From: Rhizobium sp. NRK18
GTDB lineage: Bacteria > Pseudomonadota > Alphaproteobacteria > Rhizobiales > Rhizobiaceae
Length of the DNA stretch: 64,000 bases
Direction of reading: 5' to 3'
Assembly: GCF_024385575.1 (NCBI RefSeq)
Contig: NZ_JANFMV010000004.1
Span: 186,001-250,000, forward strand
Positions 51,858-60,780 of the stretch are shown here, in pieces. The notes beneath the pieces are model-generated. The model had not been told where the DNA came from. It saw only the letters and a program-made list of their open reading frames with translations, and ran no database searches. Numbering within the stretch: the stretch's first letter is position 1; each line of letters opens with the position of its first letter. Made by a program: the position numbers and the translations under genes.

Positions 51858-53557
51858 TGGCCCGCCAGAATAAAGTCTGCAACGCGCTCGGCAATCATAA
51901 TCGTCGGAATATTGGTGTTGGCACAGGGAATCGACGGCATCAGCGAAGCATCGCAGACCCGCAATCCCTCGACACCATGGACACGCCCGGTCGGCGATGT
52001 CACCGCCGCATCGTCGTCAGCGTGCCCCATGCGGCAGGTTCCCGAAGGATGCCATGTACCGCCGACATGGCGGCGCACGAACTCCGTCAACGCATCATCG
52101 TCGTTGAGCAGCCCTTCCATGGTCGTGCCGAGGGTAATGGCCGAATGCACCAACGCCGCGCGGAACGGTCCCGCCAGGTCGAGCAGGCCAGACAGCATAC
52201 TACGCTGTAGGGCGTTCCACCGGCCCGGCACGGCGACCCTGGCAACGCGCGGCGAGTAGCTGGACGGAAAGACGATGCCGCGATGGCCGTTCATATGAGG
52301 ATCGGACAGCGCTTCGGCACCCATCCGCAGGGCAAGCTTGAGACGGACGAGATCCCGCTCGTCGCTGAGCATGCGGAAGTCGACATCGGGCTCGCCGTGC
52401 GGATCGGACGGGGAAAGCCGGACGGACCCACGCGAATAGGATTTGTTGACCCAGAAGAACAGGCTGCCGAGACGCATGCCGACGGAGTGCCATCCCGACC
52501 GGGACAGGATTGCGGCATGCATGTCGCCGGCAGGCGCTCCCTCCAGCCCCGAAGAAAAGCGCCAGATCGCCTGCTCGTGATGCTCTGCGGGGTCCCGGAC
52601 GCGCATGTGCGGCGGCAGGTAGGCGGCAACGGCAATGGAGGGATGCTCCATCAGATTGCGCCCGACACCGTTGCGCATTGCGACCACCTCAATTCCGGCG
52701 GAGGCGAGTTCGCCGGCGGGCCCAACGCCGGAGCGCATCAGCAGAGCCGGCGTGTGTATGGCGCCCGCCGAGACGATCACCTCGTTTGCAAGAATGGTCT
52801 CGGCTGTCCCACCAGAAATCACGGCGCCGGTGGCGCGACGGCCGTCGAACAGGATGCGATCGGCAAAGCTCTCCGTGATGATGCGCAGATTGGGACGCTT
52901 GCGGACATCCGGCGTGAGATAGGCGAGCGACGTCGGCAGCCGCTCGCCCCGATCGCTGACGGCAATGGCGCCTCGAAACGCACCGTCTTCCCAAATACCG
53001 TTCTGATCAGCCCGGATCGGATAACCGCGCCGGTCCAGCGTCTTCATCACCCGGTCGACGAAAGGCGAGATCCGGTCATCCGAAATGCGGCGGATCGTCA
53101 GCGGGCCGCCCTGACCATGCAGCGGCCCGTCAAAATCCCGGTCCGTTTCGATCTTCAGAAAATAGGGCAGGCACTCATCCCAGCTCCAGCCCCCGGCACC
53201 GAGCGCTTGCCATTCGTCATAGTCGGCCGGCGCGCCGCGGTTGGCCATCAGGGCATTGATCGCGGAACCTCCGCCGAGGAGCCGGGCCTGTTCATAGCGG
53301 CGCGAGGATCTGGATGAGACATTGGAACGGGAATAGCCCATGAGGGCCGTCAGGTGCGACCAGATATTGCGCGTGTCGAGATAGGCCCTGCCGGGATACC
53401 GGCTGCGAATCTCGTCCGGGATGTCATCGGCCGAAATATTGCGCCCCGCTTCGACCAGAACGACCGTTCGCTTAGGATCGGCGGAAAGTCGGGCGGCCAA
53501 CACGCAACCGGCCGAACCGCCACCCAGGATCAGATGGTCCACCATCATGTCCGTCAT
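51854..53557 (-). CDS. GMC-family FAD alcohol oxidoreductase (choline-dehydrogenase-like)
   Basis: 567 residues. The FAD motif is VDHLILGGGSAGCVLAARLS at the N-terminus. GMC signature 1 lies around ARLLGGGSAINALMANRGAP, signature 2 around VIVSAGAIHTPALLMRSGVG. The catalytic His is in HVGGTWHPSGTCRMG near the C-terminus. It oxidises an alcohol to an aldehyde. It overlaps the ABC permease upstream and the aldehyde dehydrogenase downstream, each by four bases. This alcohol-to-aldehyde-to-acid pair is like BetA/BetB in logic, but an ABC importer and an amine oxidase in the same operon suggest an amino alcohol or polyamine derivative (inference). Confidence 0.93.
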   Translation of the reverse strand: MTDMMVDHLILGGGSAGCVLAARLSADPKRTVVLVEAGRNISADDIPDEIRSRYPGRAYLDTRNIWSHLTALMGYSRSNVSSRSSRRYEQARLLGGGSAINALMANRGAPADYDEWQALGAGGWSWDECLPYFLKIETDRDFDGPLHGQGGPLTIRRISDDRISPFVDRVMKTLDRRGYPIRADQNGIWEDGAFRGAIAVSDRGERLPTSLAYLTPDVRKRPNLRIITESFADRILFDGRRATGAVISGGTAETILANEVIVSAGAIHTPALLMRSGVGPAGELASAGIEVVAMRNGVGRNLMEHPSIAVAAYLPPHMRVRDPAEHHEQAIWRFSSGLEGAPAGDMHAAILSRSGWHSVGMRLGSLFFWVNKSYSRGSVRLSPSDPHGEPDVDFRMLSDERDLVRLKLALRMGAEALSDPHMNGHRGIVFPSSYSPRVARVAVPGRWNALQRSMLSGLLDLAGPFRAALVHSAITLGTTMEGLLNDDDALTEFVRRHVGGTWHPSGTCRMGHADDDAAVTSPTGRVHGVEGLRVCDASLMPSIPCANTNIPTIMIAERVADFILAGQ

Positions 53558-54342
53558 CCCCGCGACCGCTCGGCCGTTCGCGCATTCAGCGCCGCCAGCA
53601 TCAACAGGATGAAGGAGATGGCCGTCAGCATGGAGCTGATCGACGCAATCGTCGGATCGATCTCGTCACGAAGCGCCGTGAACATCTTCTTCGTCAGCGT
53701 CTGATACTGGCCACCGGAGATGAACAGCGAGACCACGGTCTCGTCGAGCGCCGAAATGAAGGCGAACAGCAGGCCGGAGATCACGCTCGGTCGGATCTGC
53801 GGCAGCGTGACGGCGAAGAATGTCCGCCAGCGGTTCATGCCGAGGCTGCGCGAAACCATCTCCTGCGTATGGTCGAATTTGCGCAGGCCGACGAGCACGG
53901 AGGTGACCACATAGGGCAGGCCGAGCATGACATTGGCAAGGATCAGCCCGGTCATTGTCGCCAGCAGACCGACCTGGGCATAGACGAGGAAGACACCCAC
54001 CGCGGTGATGACGATCGGCACGATCAGCGGCAGGAGCAGCAGCGCCTGCATGCTCTTCACGAGGCGGGACTGCGTGAGGTTCAGCGCATAGGCCGCGGCG
54101 GTGCCGATGACGGTGGCGATGATGGAAGCGCAAACCGCGACTGTCAGGCTGACGCGCGTCGCCTGCATCCAGGACGCGCTCGTCAGATATTCCTGATACC
54201 AGCGCAACGACCAGGAAGGCGGCGGAAACGCCAGGAAACGCGCGCCGGAGAAGGACATCGGCAGGATGATCAGGATTGGGATGATCAGCCAGGCGAGGAT
54301 GAGGGCCACGAAGCCGTAGAGGAGAATTTTGGGGAAGCTCAT
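53554..54342 (-). CDS. ABC transporter permease (PotC type)
   Basis: 262 residues, six membrane helices, starting MSFPKILLYGFVALILAWLI. The inner-membrane EAA loop is QEMVSRSLGMNRWRTFFAVT followed by LPQIRP at about residues 175-200. Type-I importer permease of the polyamine/iron/opine class. It partners the PotB-type permease whose stop lies three bases upstream, and overlaps the GMC gene by four bases. Confidence 0.93.
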   Translation of the reverse strand: MSFPKILLYGFVALILAWLIIPILIILPMSFSGARFLAFPPPSWSLRWYQEYLTSASWMQATRVSLTVAVCASIIATVIGTAAAYALNLTQSRLVKSMQALLLLPLIVPIVITAVGVFLVYAQVGLLATMTGLILANVMLGLPYVVTSVLVGLRKFDHTQEMVSRSLGMNRWRTFFAVTLPQIRPSVISGLLFAFISALDETVVSLFISGGQYQTLTKKMFTALRDEIDPTIASISSMLTAISFILLMLAALNARTAERSRG

Positions 54343-54345
54343 GCG

Positions 54346-55218
54346 TCACCTCGTTCCCATGATGCGTTCGAAGGGGATAAGCAGGCTCGCCAGGCGGAAG
54401 ATCAGGAACACGCAAACCATCAGCACGACGCTGATCGACGAGGCGGCGCCCCACTCGTTGTAGACTTCGATGTTGCGGGAAACCAGCATCGAGACCATGT
54501 AGGTCCGCCCTCCGCCAAGCAGTTCCGGCGTGATGTAGAAGCCGAGAGTCAGCACGAAGACCAGCACCATGCCGGCGATCATGCCCGGCAGCGAGAGCGG
54601 CAGAAAGACGCGCATGAAGACATGCAGCGGTGTCCCGCCGAGGCTGGCGCCCGCCAGCGTCAGTTCGCCGGGGATTTTCTTCATCGTCGCATAGAGGGGC
54701 AACACCATGAAGGGCAGAAGAATGTGGATCGTGGCGATGACCGTGCCGAATTCGTTGTTGACCAGCTTCAGCGGCGTATCGATCAGGCCTGAACCGGTCA
54801 GGGCGGAATTGACGATGCCGTTGCGCTGCAGAAGGATCAGCCACGCATAGGCGCGCACCAGCACGGAGGTCCAGAACGGCAAGAGCACCATCGCCAGAAC
54901 GAGGATACTCCAGCGCTGTGGCAGGCCCGCCGCCACATAGGCGACGGGATAGCCGAGCAACACCGTCATCAGCGTGACGATGGCGGCGATGCGGAAGGTT
55001 TGCAGGAAGGTCTTCCAATAGACCGCATCCGTCAGAAACCGCTGATAATGGACGAGCGAGAAGCCACCGTCCTGGCGTATCGACTGCCAACCCAGCCACA
55101 GAAGCGGCAGGACCAGCAGCGCGACGACGACAAGAACGGCCGGCGCCAGCAGGATCAGCATGAGTTTCTGCTCGCGCCGCTCGTGCAATTCAGACGGATT
55201 TAGAGACGGTTGCGTCAT
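54346..55218 (-). CDS. ABC transporter permease (PotB type)
   Basis: 290 residues, starting MTQPSLNPSELHERREQKLM. A cytoplasmic N-terminus precedes six membrane helices. The EAA loop is GELTLAGASLGGTPLHVFMR followed by VFLPLSLPG. It belongs to the same polyamine-type importer class as its neighbour. It lies 24 bases after the binding-protein stop and three bases before the PotC-type permease. Confidence 0.93.
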   Translation of the reverse strand: MTQPSLNPSELHERREQKLMLILLAPAVLVVVALLVLPLLWLGWQSIRQDGGFSLVHYQRFLTDAVYWKTFLQTFRIAAIVTLMTVLLGYPVAYVAAGLPQRWSILVLAMVLLPFWTSVLVRAYAWLILLQRNGIVNSALTGSGLIDTPLKLVNNEFGTVIATIHILLPFMVLPLYATMKKIPGELTLAGASLGGTPLHVFMRVFLPLSLPGMIAGMVLVFVLTLGFYITPELLGGGRTYMVSMLVSRNIEVYNEWGAASSISVVLMVCVFLIFRLASLLIPFERIMGTR

Positions 55219-55242
55219 CGAAGACCCTCCGGGCGCCGGTGG

Positions 55243-56283
55243 TTACTGCTGGATGAAATCGGCCCAGCGCTTCTGCGCATCTTCGCCGGCAGGCGAGCTC
55301 CACCAGTCGCTGGCAATCAGCACCTGTCGCGCGGCATTCTCCGGCGAACTCGGCATTTCGGCCGCCCGTTCCGGCGAGATCTTGCCGGTTTTGTAGGCTT
55401 CGGGATTACCCGGACCGTAATCGATATAGGCCGGGAAGTTCGCCTGGATGTCCGGCGTCAGCGCCGCATTGACGAACTTGACGGCGGTATCGAGGTTCGG
55501 TGCGCCCTTGAGGATGCAGAGCGACGTATACTGGAGGAAACCTTCATTGAAGGAGTAGCCGATCGGCGCGCCTTCCTTGACGATGGCCGACACGCGACCG
55601 TTCCATGCCATTTCCATGTCGGCCTCGCCGTCGGCCAGCAACTGCGCCGACTGCGCGCCGGAGGTCCACCATACCGAAATGTAGGGCTTGATTTCCTCGA
55701 GCTTCTTGAAGGCCCGGTCAACGTCGAGCGGGTAGAGCTTGTCGGCCGGCACACCGTCGGCAAGCAGTGCCGCTTCGAGCGTCGCCAGCGGATGGTTGCG
55801 GAGCGCCCGGGTGCCCGGGAATTTCTTCACATCCCAGAAATCGGCCCAGGTTTTCGGCGGATTGTCACCGAACTTGTCCTTGTTGTAGGCCAGCACGCTG
55901 GAATAGAATTCATAGGCAACCGAATACGGTGTCTTGTATTCGGCCGGCATCTTCTCGGCATTCGGCAGCTTGGAAAAGTCGAGCTTCTCGATCATGCCCT
56001 GTTCGCCGCCACGCACGCAGTCCTTCGTGGGCGTGTCGATAACGTCCCAGATGATCTTGCCGGAAGCGGACTGGGTCTTGATGACCGGCCAGGCGTCCGG
56101 CGAGCTGTCCTGGTTGACGGTGATGCCGAGCAGCTTGGCGACCGGGTCGAGAATGGCCTTGGTCTGGGCTTCCTGGTAGGCACCACCCTGCGAGACGAAG
56201 GTGACCTGTTCGGCGGAGGCCATGCCGGCGGAAAAGATTGTTGCACTGGCGGCCAGCGCAATCATGGAAAGCTTGTATGTCAT
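55243..56283 (-). CDS. ABC transporter substrate-binding protein (PotD/spermidine type)
   Basis: 346 residues from the ATG at 56283, with signal peptide MTYKLSMIALAASATIFSAG, cleaved near ASA-EQ. The PotD-like core includes TFVSQGGAYQEAQTKAILDP, GKIIWDVIDTPTKDCVRGGE, SVLAYNKDKFGDNPPKTWAD and FWDVKKFPGTRALRNHP. A conserved Trp-rich site segment is ISVWWTSGAQSAQLLADGEA followed by DMEMAWNGRV. Ligands in this class include polyamines, amino alcohols, opines and thiamine-like cations. Unlike the other binding-protein genes here, no hairpin follows it. Confidence 0.93.
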   Translation of the reverse strand: MTYKLSMIALAASATIFSAGMASAEQVTFVSQGGAYQEAQTKAILDPVAKLLGITVNQDSSPDAWPVIKTQSASGKIIWDVIDTPTKDCVRGGEQGMIEKLDFSKLPNAEKMPAEYKTPYSVAYEFYSSVLAYNKDKFGDNPPKTWADFWDVKKFPGTRALRNHPLATLEAALLADGVPADKLYPLDVDRAFKKLEEIKPYISVWWTSGAQSAQLLADGEADMEMAWNGRVSAIVKEGAPIGYSFNEGFLQYTSLCILKGAPNLDTAVKFVNAALTPDIQANFPAYIDYGPGNPEAYKTGKISPERAAEMPSSPENAARQVLIASDWWSSPAGEDAQKRWADFIQQ

Positions 56284-56344
56284 TGCGTCGTTCTCCTCAT
56301 TATTGACGGGGCCGAGCCCCTTGATGGCATGCGACTGGCGGGTC

Positions 56345-57652
56345 TTAGCGCCCGATTGCATCCAGGAACTGGTACCAGCCGGCGACAAGCCGGACGGCTG
56401 GTTCCCTGATGGGATAGAATGGAACGGGTTTCAGAGGACCCGCGGTCAGAAGGCCGAGATCAGGTGTCTCGCCGGCCACCAGAGCGGCGACGTGGCGGCC
56501 CATGTTCGACGACATGGCGACGCCGGTGCCGTTGTAGCCCATGGCGTAGACCACGCGGTCGTCAAGGCGGCCGAGATGGGGAATGCTGTCCATGGTCATC
56601 GCCACCAGACCGGACCAGCGATGCGTCACGGAAACCGATCGAAGCTCCGGAAACTGCCGGACCATGGCGGTCTGCAGCGCTGCGAAGGCGCTTTCGGAAT
56701 CGGTCTTGCCGAATGCGCCGCGGCCGCCATACATCAACCGGTCTCCGGCCTTTCGGAACCAGCGCATCATACGGCGCGTCTCGGTGTAGCTGCGCCCCTT
56801 GGACAGGAGCCCCTCGCCGGCCGTGCCGGTCAGCGGCTCTGTGGCAATCATCGCCGAACGGAACGGAATGATGGATTTGCGGACGGCTGACGTCGCCGGT
56901 GTGAGATCGGAATAGGAATTGGTGGCGATGACGACCTGGCGGGCCGTCACCGTGCCGTCAGGAAGCTCGAGAACGACGCCATCCCGGTCTCGCCGGATCG
57001 CTGTCACCGGCGACGTCTCGTGAATGGCGATGCCCTCCGCCTTCAGCCCGGCGGCCAGTCCGAGCGCGAAGTTCAGCGGATGGATGATACCGCCATGAGT
57101 GTTGAGCATGCCGCCGACGAAGTCGCGCGAGCCGGTCTCGACTTCCATCTCCGCAGGCGAGAGGATCGTGCAGGCGTTATCGCCGAGCGTTCCGCGCAAC
57201 CACTCGACTTCCGTCTTCAGCCCGTCGAGGGAGACCTGATTGTGGGCGCAACGCAGCGAGCCGGAGGCCTGATAGTCCGCGGCCGCAATGCTGTAGTCCG
57301 ATACAAGCTCGCCCACATGGTCGATCGCCTCGATGCCGAGATCGTGCATGCGCCGGGCGGTGTCGATGCCGTGGCGCGCGGCGATCTCGGCGAAGGACAG
57401 CCGGAACTTTCCCGAGACGACGCCGCCATTGCGGCCGCTTGCGCCCCAGCCGATCCGGTTCGCCTCCAGCACCACCGCGGAAAGTCCGCGGCGGGCAAGA
57501 TAGCGGGCCGTCGACAGGCCGGTATAGCCGCCGCCGATGATGGCGATGTCGAACCGATGACCGCCCGACAGCCGGTCAAAGGCCGGACGGCTGGACGCCG
57601 TCTCCTGCCACAGGGACTGAATGTCGGGATAGGGAGGATTGCTTGCGGTCAT
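56345..57652 (-). CDS. FAD-dependent amine/amino-acid oxidase (DAO family, PuuB-like)
   Basis: 435 residues. The FAD motif is FDIAIIGGGYTGLSTARYLA followed by RRGLSAVVLEANRIGWGASG at about residues 34-73, and GRNGG, the usual glycine-rich contact of gamma-glutamylputrescine and other PuuB-type oxidases. The C-terminal part has RWSGLVAMTMDSIPHLGRLD and YAMGYNGTGVAMSSNMGRHV. It oxidises an amine or N-substituted amino acid in the cytoplasm, giving an aldehyde or imine. It sits between the HAD hydrolase and the binding-protein gene and makes a nitrogenous substrate for this importer likely. Confidence 0.93.
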   Translation of the reverse strand: MTASNPPYPDIQSLWQETASSRPAFDRLSGGHRFDIAIIGGGYTGLSTARYLARRGLSAVVLEANRIGWGASGRNGGVVSGKFRLSFAEIAARHGIDTARRMHDLGIEAIDHVGELVSDYSIAAADYQASGSLRCAHNQVSLDGLKTEVEWLRGTLGDNACTILSPAEMEVETGSRDFVGGMLNTHGGIIHPLNFALGLAAGLKAEGIAIHETSPVTAIRRDRDGVVLELPDGTVTARQVVIATNSYSDLTPATSAVRKSIIPFRSAMIATEPLTGTAGEGLLSKGRSYTETRRMMRWFRKAGDRLMYGGRGAFGKTDSESAFAALQTAMVRQFPELRSVSVTHRWSGLVAMTMDSIPHLGRLDDRVVYAMGYNGTGVAMSSNMGRHVAALVAGETPDLGLLTAGPLKPVPFYPIREPAVRLVAGWYQFLDAIGR

Positions 57653-57694
57653 CGGACGTACTCGTTCTCGTGCTGACGGTCTGTGCCCTTCCGG

Positions 57695-58426
57695 TCAGGC
57701 CGCCGCCACCGCCTTCGGACCGGCGGCAAGCTCGGCATCGACCGCATCGGCCAGCTGCTTGAGCGTGGAGAAGTGGAAATCGGGCTTGGTCAGAACCTTC
57801 GGCTCCGGCGTGCCGCCGAAACCCTGCTGGCCCTGGCGACGCTCGATCCAGCAGGTCGTGTAGCCGAGTTCGCGGGCAACGCCGATGTCGTGATGCTGGC
57901 TCTGGGCGACATGCAGGATTTCCGACTGCTTGAAGCCGAAGGCGGACTGGCGTCCCTTGTTGAAGGCGAAGAACTGCGGATTGGGCTTGGCGCAACCGGT
58001 CTCGTCGCAGGTGACGCTGTCGTGGAACGGATTGCCGAGCGTGTCGGAATAGGCCGAGAATGCGGTCCGGTCGGCATTGGTCATGGCGACGAGGCGGAAA
58101 TTCTTGCGCAGGCGGGCCAGCGCCTCGACGGAATCAGCGAAAGCCGGCCAGCGCAGAACGGCGAGCTGGAAGGCGTCGGCGGTCGCATCGTCGCTCTTGA
58201 AGCCCGTCTCTGCCGCGAGCGACAGGTAGACGTCCTTCATGGCGAAGGAGGAGCGCCCGTAGAACTTGTCACGACCGCGCTTATAGGGCTCGAAAATTTC
58301 GTCGTCCGTCGCCTTGGCGGCCTTTTCGCCGCCCAGCGCGCGGACCGCGTTGAGCACGCCGCTTTCGAAATCGATCAAAGTGCCGACCACGTCGAAGGTC
58401 ATGACCTTGAATTGCGTGAGTTGCAT
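57695..58426 (-). CDS. HAD-superfamily hydrolase (haloacid dehalogenase type)
   Basis: 243 residues from the ATG at 58426, with AGGA 9 bases upstream. Motif I is MTFDVVGTLIDFE, with nucleophile Asp12 and Val instead of Asp at the +2 position. This is closer to type II haloacid dehalogenases (DAYGT) than to phosphatases. Motif II is VAMTNADRTAFSAYSDTLGN and the later Lys/Asp region is CDETGCAKPNPQFFAF, then QSEILHVAQSQHHDIGVARE. It may hydrolyse a small organic acid substrate in the same pathway. It lies between the ATPase (37-base gap) and the amine oxidase (42-base gap) genes. Confidence 0.88.
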   Translation of the reverse strand: MQLTQFKVMTFDVVGTLIDFESGVLNAVRALGGEKAAKATDDEIFEPYKRGRDKFYGRSSFAMKDVYLSLAAETGFKSDDATADAFQLAVLRWPAFADSVEALARLRKNFRLVAMTNADRTAFSAYSDTLGNPFHDSVTCDETGCAKPNPQFFAFNKGRQSAFGFKQSEILHVAQSQHHDIGVARELGYTTCWIERRQGQQGFGGTPEPKVLTKPDFHFSTLKQLADAVDAELAAGPKAVAAA

Positions 58427-58463
58427 GGTTTTCATCCTTGTTGTCTGCAATGAACGGAATCCG

Positions 58464-59555
58464 TCAGCCCGCTTCGGGGACGATGACGGTGTCTTCGGGA
58501 TGGAGCGCCAGCGTGATCGCCTCACCTGGCGATTTCATCTGCGCGCGGCCAGCATGGTTGCTGGGCAGCCTGAAACTCAGTTCATGGCCGTTATCGAGTC
58601 TGACGAAGACGCGGACGCTTTCCCCCTGGTAAAGCGTTTCGGCGACGGTGCCCGTAAGCCGGTTACAGTCGGCAGGCTCTGTGCCGTCGGCCTGCACGAG
58701 CTTTTCGGAATGGACGACGAGATGCAGTGCCGAGCCGCCCGGCACGCCGTGCGCCGTCCTGAGCACCTGACCGTCGAGACGCACGCTGTCTTCGCTTTCG
58801 CGTTGGACCGGCAGCAAGGTCGCCTCGCCGATGAAGCCGGCGACAAAGGCATTGGCGGGACGGTCGTGCAGACGCTCGGGCGTATCGACCTGCTCCAGCT
58901 TGCCCTTGTTCATAATTGCCACGCGGTCGCTCATCGTCAGCGCCTCGCGCTGATCGTGCGTGACGTAGACGATCGTCGCGCCGAGACGCTTGTGCAGGCG
59001 CTTCAGCTCGATCTGCATGGTCTCGCGCAGCTGCTTGTCGAGGGCCGACAACGGCTCGTCCATCAGGATCAGCCCGGGTTCGAAGATCATTGCACGGGCA
59101 AGTGCGACGCGCTGGCGCTGGCCACCGGAGAGTTCGTGGATCTTGCGGTTCTCGTATCCCGCCAGTTCGACCATTTCGAGCGCGGATTTCAGCTTTTCCG
59201 GCCAGGTCGATTTCGGCAGGCGGCGCGCCCGCAGTGGAAAGGTTATGTTCTCGCCGACACTCATATGCGGGAACAGCGCATAGTTCTGGAAGACGATACC
59301 GATTTCCCGCTTGTGCGGCGGCTCAAATGTAATGTCACGATTGCCCAGCCAGATCTCTCCGGAGGTCGGCTGCACGAAGCCGCCGAGGATTCCGAGCAGG
59401 GTCGTCTTGCCGGAGCCGGATGGCCCGAGAACCGAAACGAACTCACCGGGCGCGACATCAAGACTGACATTGTCGAGCGCTCGAAAGCCTCCGTAGGTCT
59501 TCGTCGCCTGCCTGATGGAAACGCCGACGCGTTCCTTGTCGATTTGTTCAACCAT
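58464..59555 (-). CDS. ABC transporter ATP-binding protein (PotA type)
   Basis: 363 residues from the ATG at 59555, GGAA about 8 bases upstream; a TTG five codons earlier is possible. ATPase marks are Walker A LGPSGSGKTTLLGIL, Q-loop VFQNYALFPHMSVGENITFP, signature LSGGQRQRVALARA and Walker B LILMDEPLSALDKQLRETMQ, then H-loop YVTHDQREALTMSDRVAIM. The C-terminal 120 residues form a TOBE-type regulatory part. It energises the polyamine-type importer and is the first gene of an eight-gene leftward operon. A 233-base divergent region separates it from the LysR gene at 59789. Confidence 0.95.
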   Translation of the reverse strand: MVEQIDKERVGVSIRQATKTYGGFRALDNVSLDVAPGEFVSVLGPSGSGKTTLLGILGGFVQPTSGEIWLGNRDITFEPPHKREIGIVFQNYALFPHMSVGENITFPLRARRLPKSTWPEKLKSALEMVELAGYENRKIHELSGGQRQRVALARAMIFEPGLILMDEPLSALDKQLRETMQIELKRLHKRLGATIVYVTHDQREALTMSDRVAIMNKGKLEQVDTPERLHDRPANAFVAGFIGEATLLPVQRESEDSVRLDGQVLRTAHGVPGGSALHLVVHSEKLVQADGTEPADCNRLTGTVAETLYQGESVRVFVRLDNGHELSFRLPSNHAGRAQMKSPGEAITLALHPEDTVIVPEAG

Positions 59556-59699
59556 ATGATTCCACGGCAAAGTTTCATCGTCTTCGGCACAAGGCCAAAG
59601 CCGGAAAGCTCAGTCTTTCAGAAACGGAGATGGAACGACGGCAGAGCGCGACTTCTGTCGCTGACGCCTTCAGTCCAAAACGTTACCCCTTGAATACGG

Positions 59700-59734
59700 A
59701 AGGTCTCTTGCCTTCGTTGACGGGCAGAAGACCA
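59700..59734. promoter_or_regulatory. Imperfect inverted repeat upstream of the PotA-type operon
   Basis: GGTCTCTTGCC and GGCAGAAGACC form two short stems (5 bp and 4 bp) separated by a 2-base mismatch, in the divergent region between the ATPase and LysR genes. It could be an operator or a leader hairpin. Support is symmetry only. Confidence 0.3.
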
Positions 59735-59754
59735 AACAAGATGATGATGCGCAA

Positions 59755-59789
59755 TTGAAAAAAAATCTCGCGCATGTTACATAATGTAA
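59755..59789 (+). promoter_or_regulatory. Sigma-70-like promoter overlapping palindrome TTACAT-A-ATGTAA
   Basis: TTGAAA (59755-59760) and TACATA (59778-59783) are 17 bases apart. A perfect palindrome TTACAT-A-ATGTAA (59777-59789) covers the -10 box. This arrangement suits repression, probably autoregulation by the LysR protein that starts here. If this promoter is real, the earliest ATG codons (59774, 59789) would be at or before the transcription start. Confidence 0.5.
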
Positions 59790-60754
59790 TGCCATATCTT
59801 CGACGTTCCCTTCCCTCCATGAATGGCCTCTTTACTTTCGAGGCGGCCGCGCGCTGCGGAAGTTTCTCCCGTGCGGCGGACGAATTGAACGTCACACCGG
59901 CAGCGGTGAGCCGGATGATGGCGCGCCTCGAGGAACATCTTGATACCACTCTGTTTCTTCGTCAGCCGGGCGGCGTATCGCTGACCGAGGCCGGTCAATT
60001 GCTGTTCGATGCGATTGCCCGCGGCTTTGCCGGCATCGAGAGCGCACTGCGCGAGATCGAGGATCGCCGCACCGGCATCGAGACGGTCTCGCTCTCCGTC
60101 TCCACCGGTTTCACGACCCATTGGATGATGCCGCGCATGGCCGAATTCAAGAAGGAGTTCCCGGCAGTGGATCTCCGGTTCCAGCTGGTGATGGGCGCGC
60201 TCTCCGGGCCGGTCAACGACGTCGATCTCGGCATGCGGTTTGTCGATGGACCGGACGACCGGCACGAGGCGGCCTTCCTGATGCCGGAAATCCTGCTGCC
60301 GATCTGCAGCCCCGGCTATATCGACAGCCACGCCGGCTCCGGTGCCGGCATCAGCCGGGTGCCGGACACGACCATCAATCTCAGTGACGCGCAACCGGAC
60401 TGGTCAAAGCTGTTCATGCCTGCCACCGACGGCGAGGCCCTGAATTCGATGATCTTCTCGGACTACGCGATCGTCGTCCAGGCCGCACTTCTTGGCCAGG
60501 GCGTGGCGCTCGGCTGGCTCAATGTCGTCGCCCACTGGCTGAAGACCCGGGCGCTGGTGCCCGCCCGCGAACAACTGATGATCACGGGAAGGAAATCTCA
60601 CCTTGTCAGGCTGCGTGACAAGCCGGCGCGCGCGATCGTCGGCAAGGTGCAAGACTGGTTGATCGCCGAACTCAGGGCGGACGCCACGGCAGTCGGCGCC
60701 CTGTATCCGTCGCTGAACATCGATATCGGGACAAGCCCCGGCGCCGCCAACTGA
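59789..60754 (+). CDS. LysR-family regulator (GcvA type) next to amine operon
   Basis: 321 residues from the ATG at 59789 (MPYLRRSLPSMNGLFTFEAA), where RRSLPSMNGLFTFEAAARCG matches the usual GcvA start. ATGs at 59774 and 59819 are alternatives. A promoter-like palindrome at 59777-59789 would favour 59819 or leaderless translation. The helix-turn-helix is SRAADELNVTPAAVSRMMAR. The effector domain has the GcvA form THWMMPRMAEFKKEFPAVDL and NDVDLGMRFVDGPDDRHEAA. It is divergent from the PotA-type operon and convergent with the RidA gene. Control of the importer operon is the best guess. Confidence 0.92.
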   Translation: MPYLRRSLPSMNGLFTFEAAARCGSFSRAADELNVTPAAVSRMMARLEEHLDTTLFLRQPGGVSLTEAGQLLFDAIARGFAGIESALREIEDRRTGIETVSLSVSTGFTTHWMMPRMAEFKKEFPAVDLRFQLVMGALSGPVNDVDLGMRFVDGPDDRHEAAFLMPEILLPICSPGYIDSHAGSGAGISRVPDTTINLSDAQPDWSKLFMPATDGEALNSMIFSDYAIVVQAALLGQGVALGWLNVVAHWLKTRALVPAREQLMITGRKSHLVRLRDKPARAIVGKVQDWLIAELRADATAVGALYPSLNIDIGTSPGAAN

Positions 60755-60780
60755 GTGCCCGGCTCACCGGAACGCGGGTT

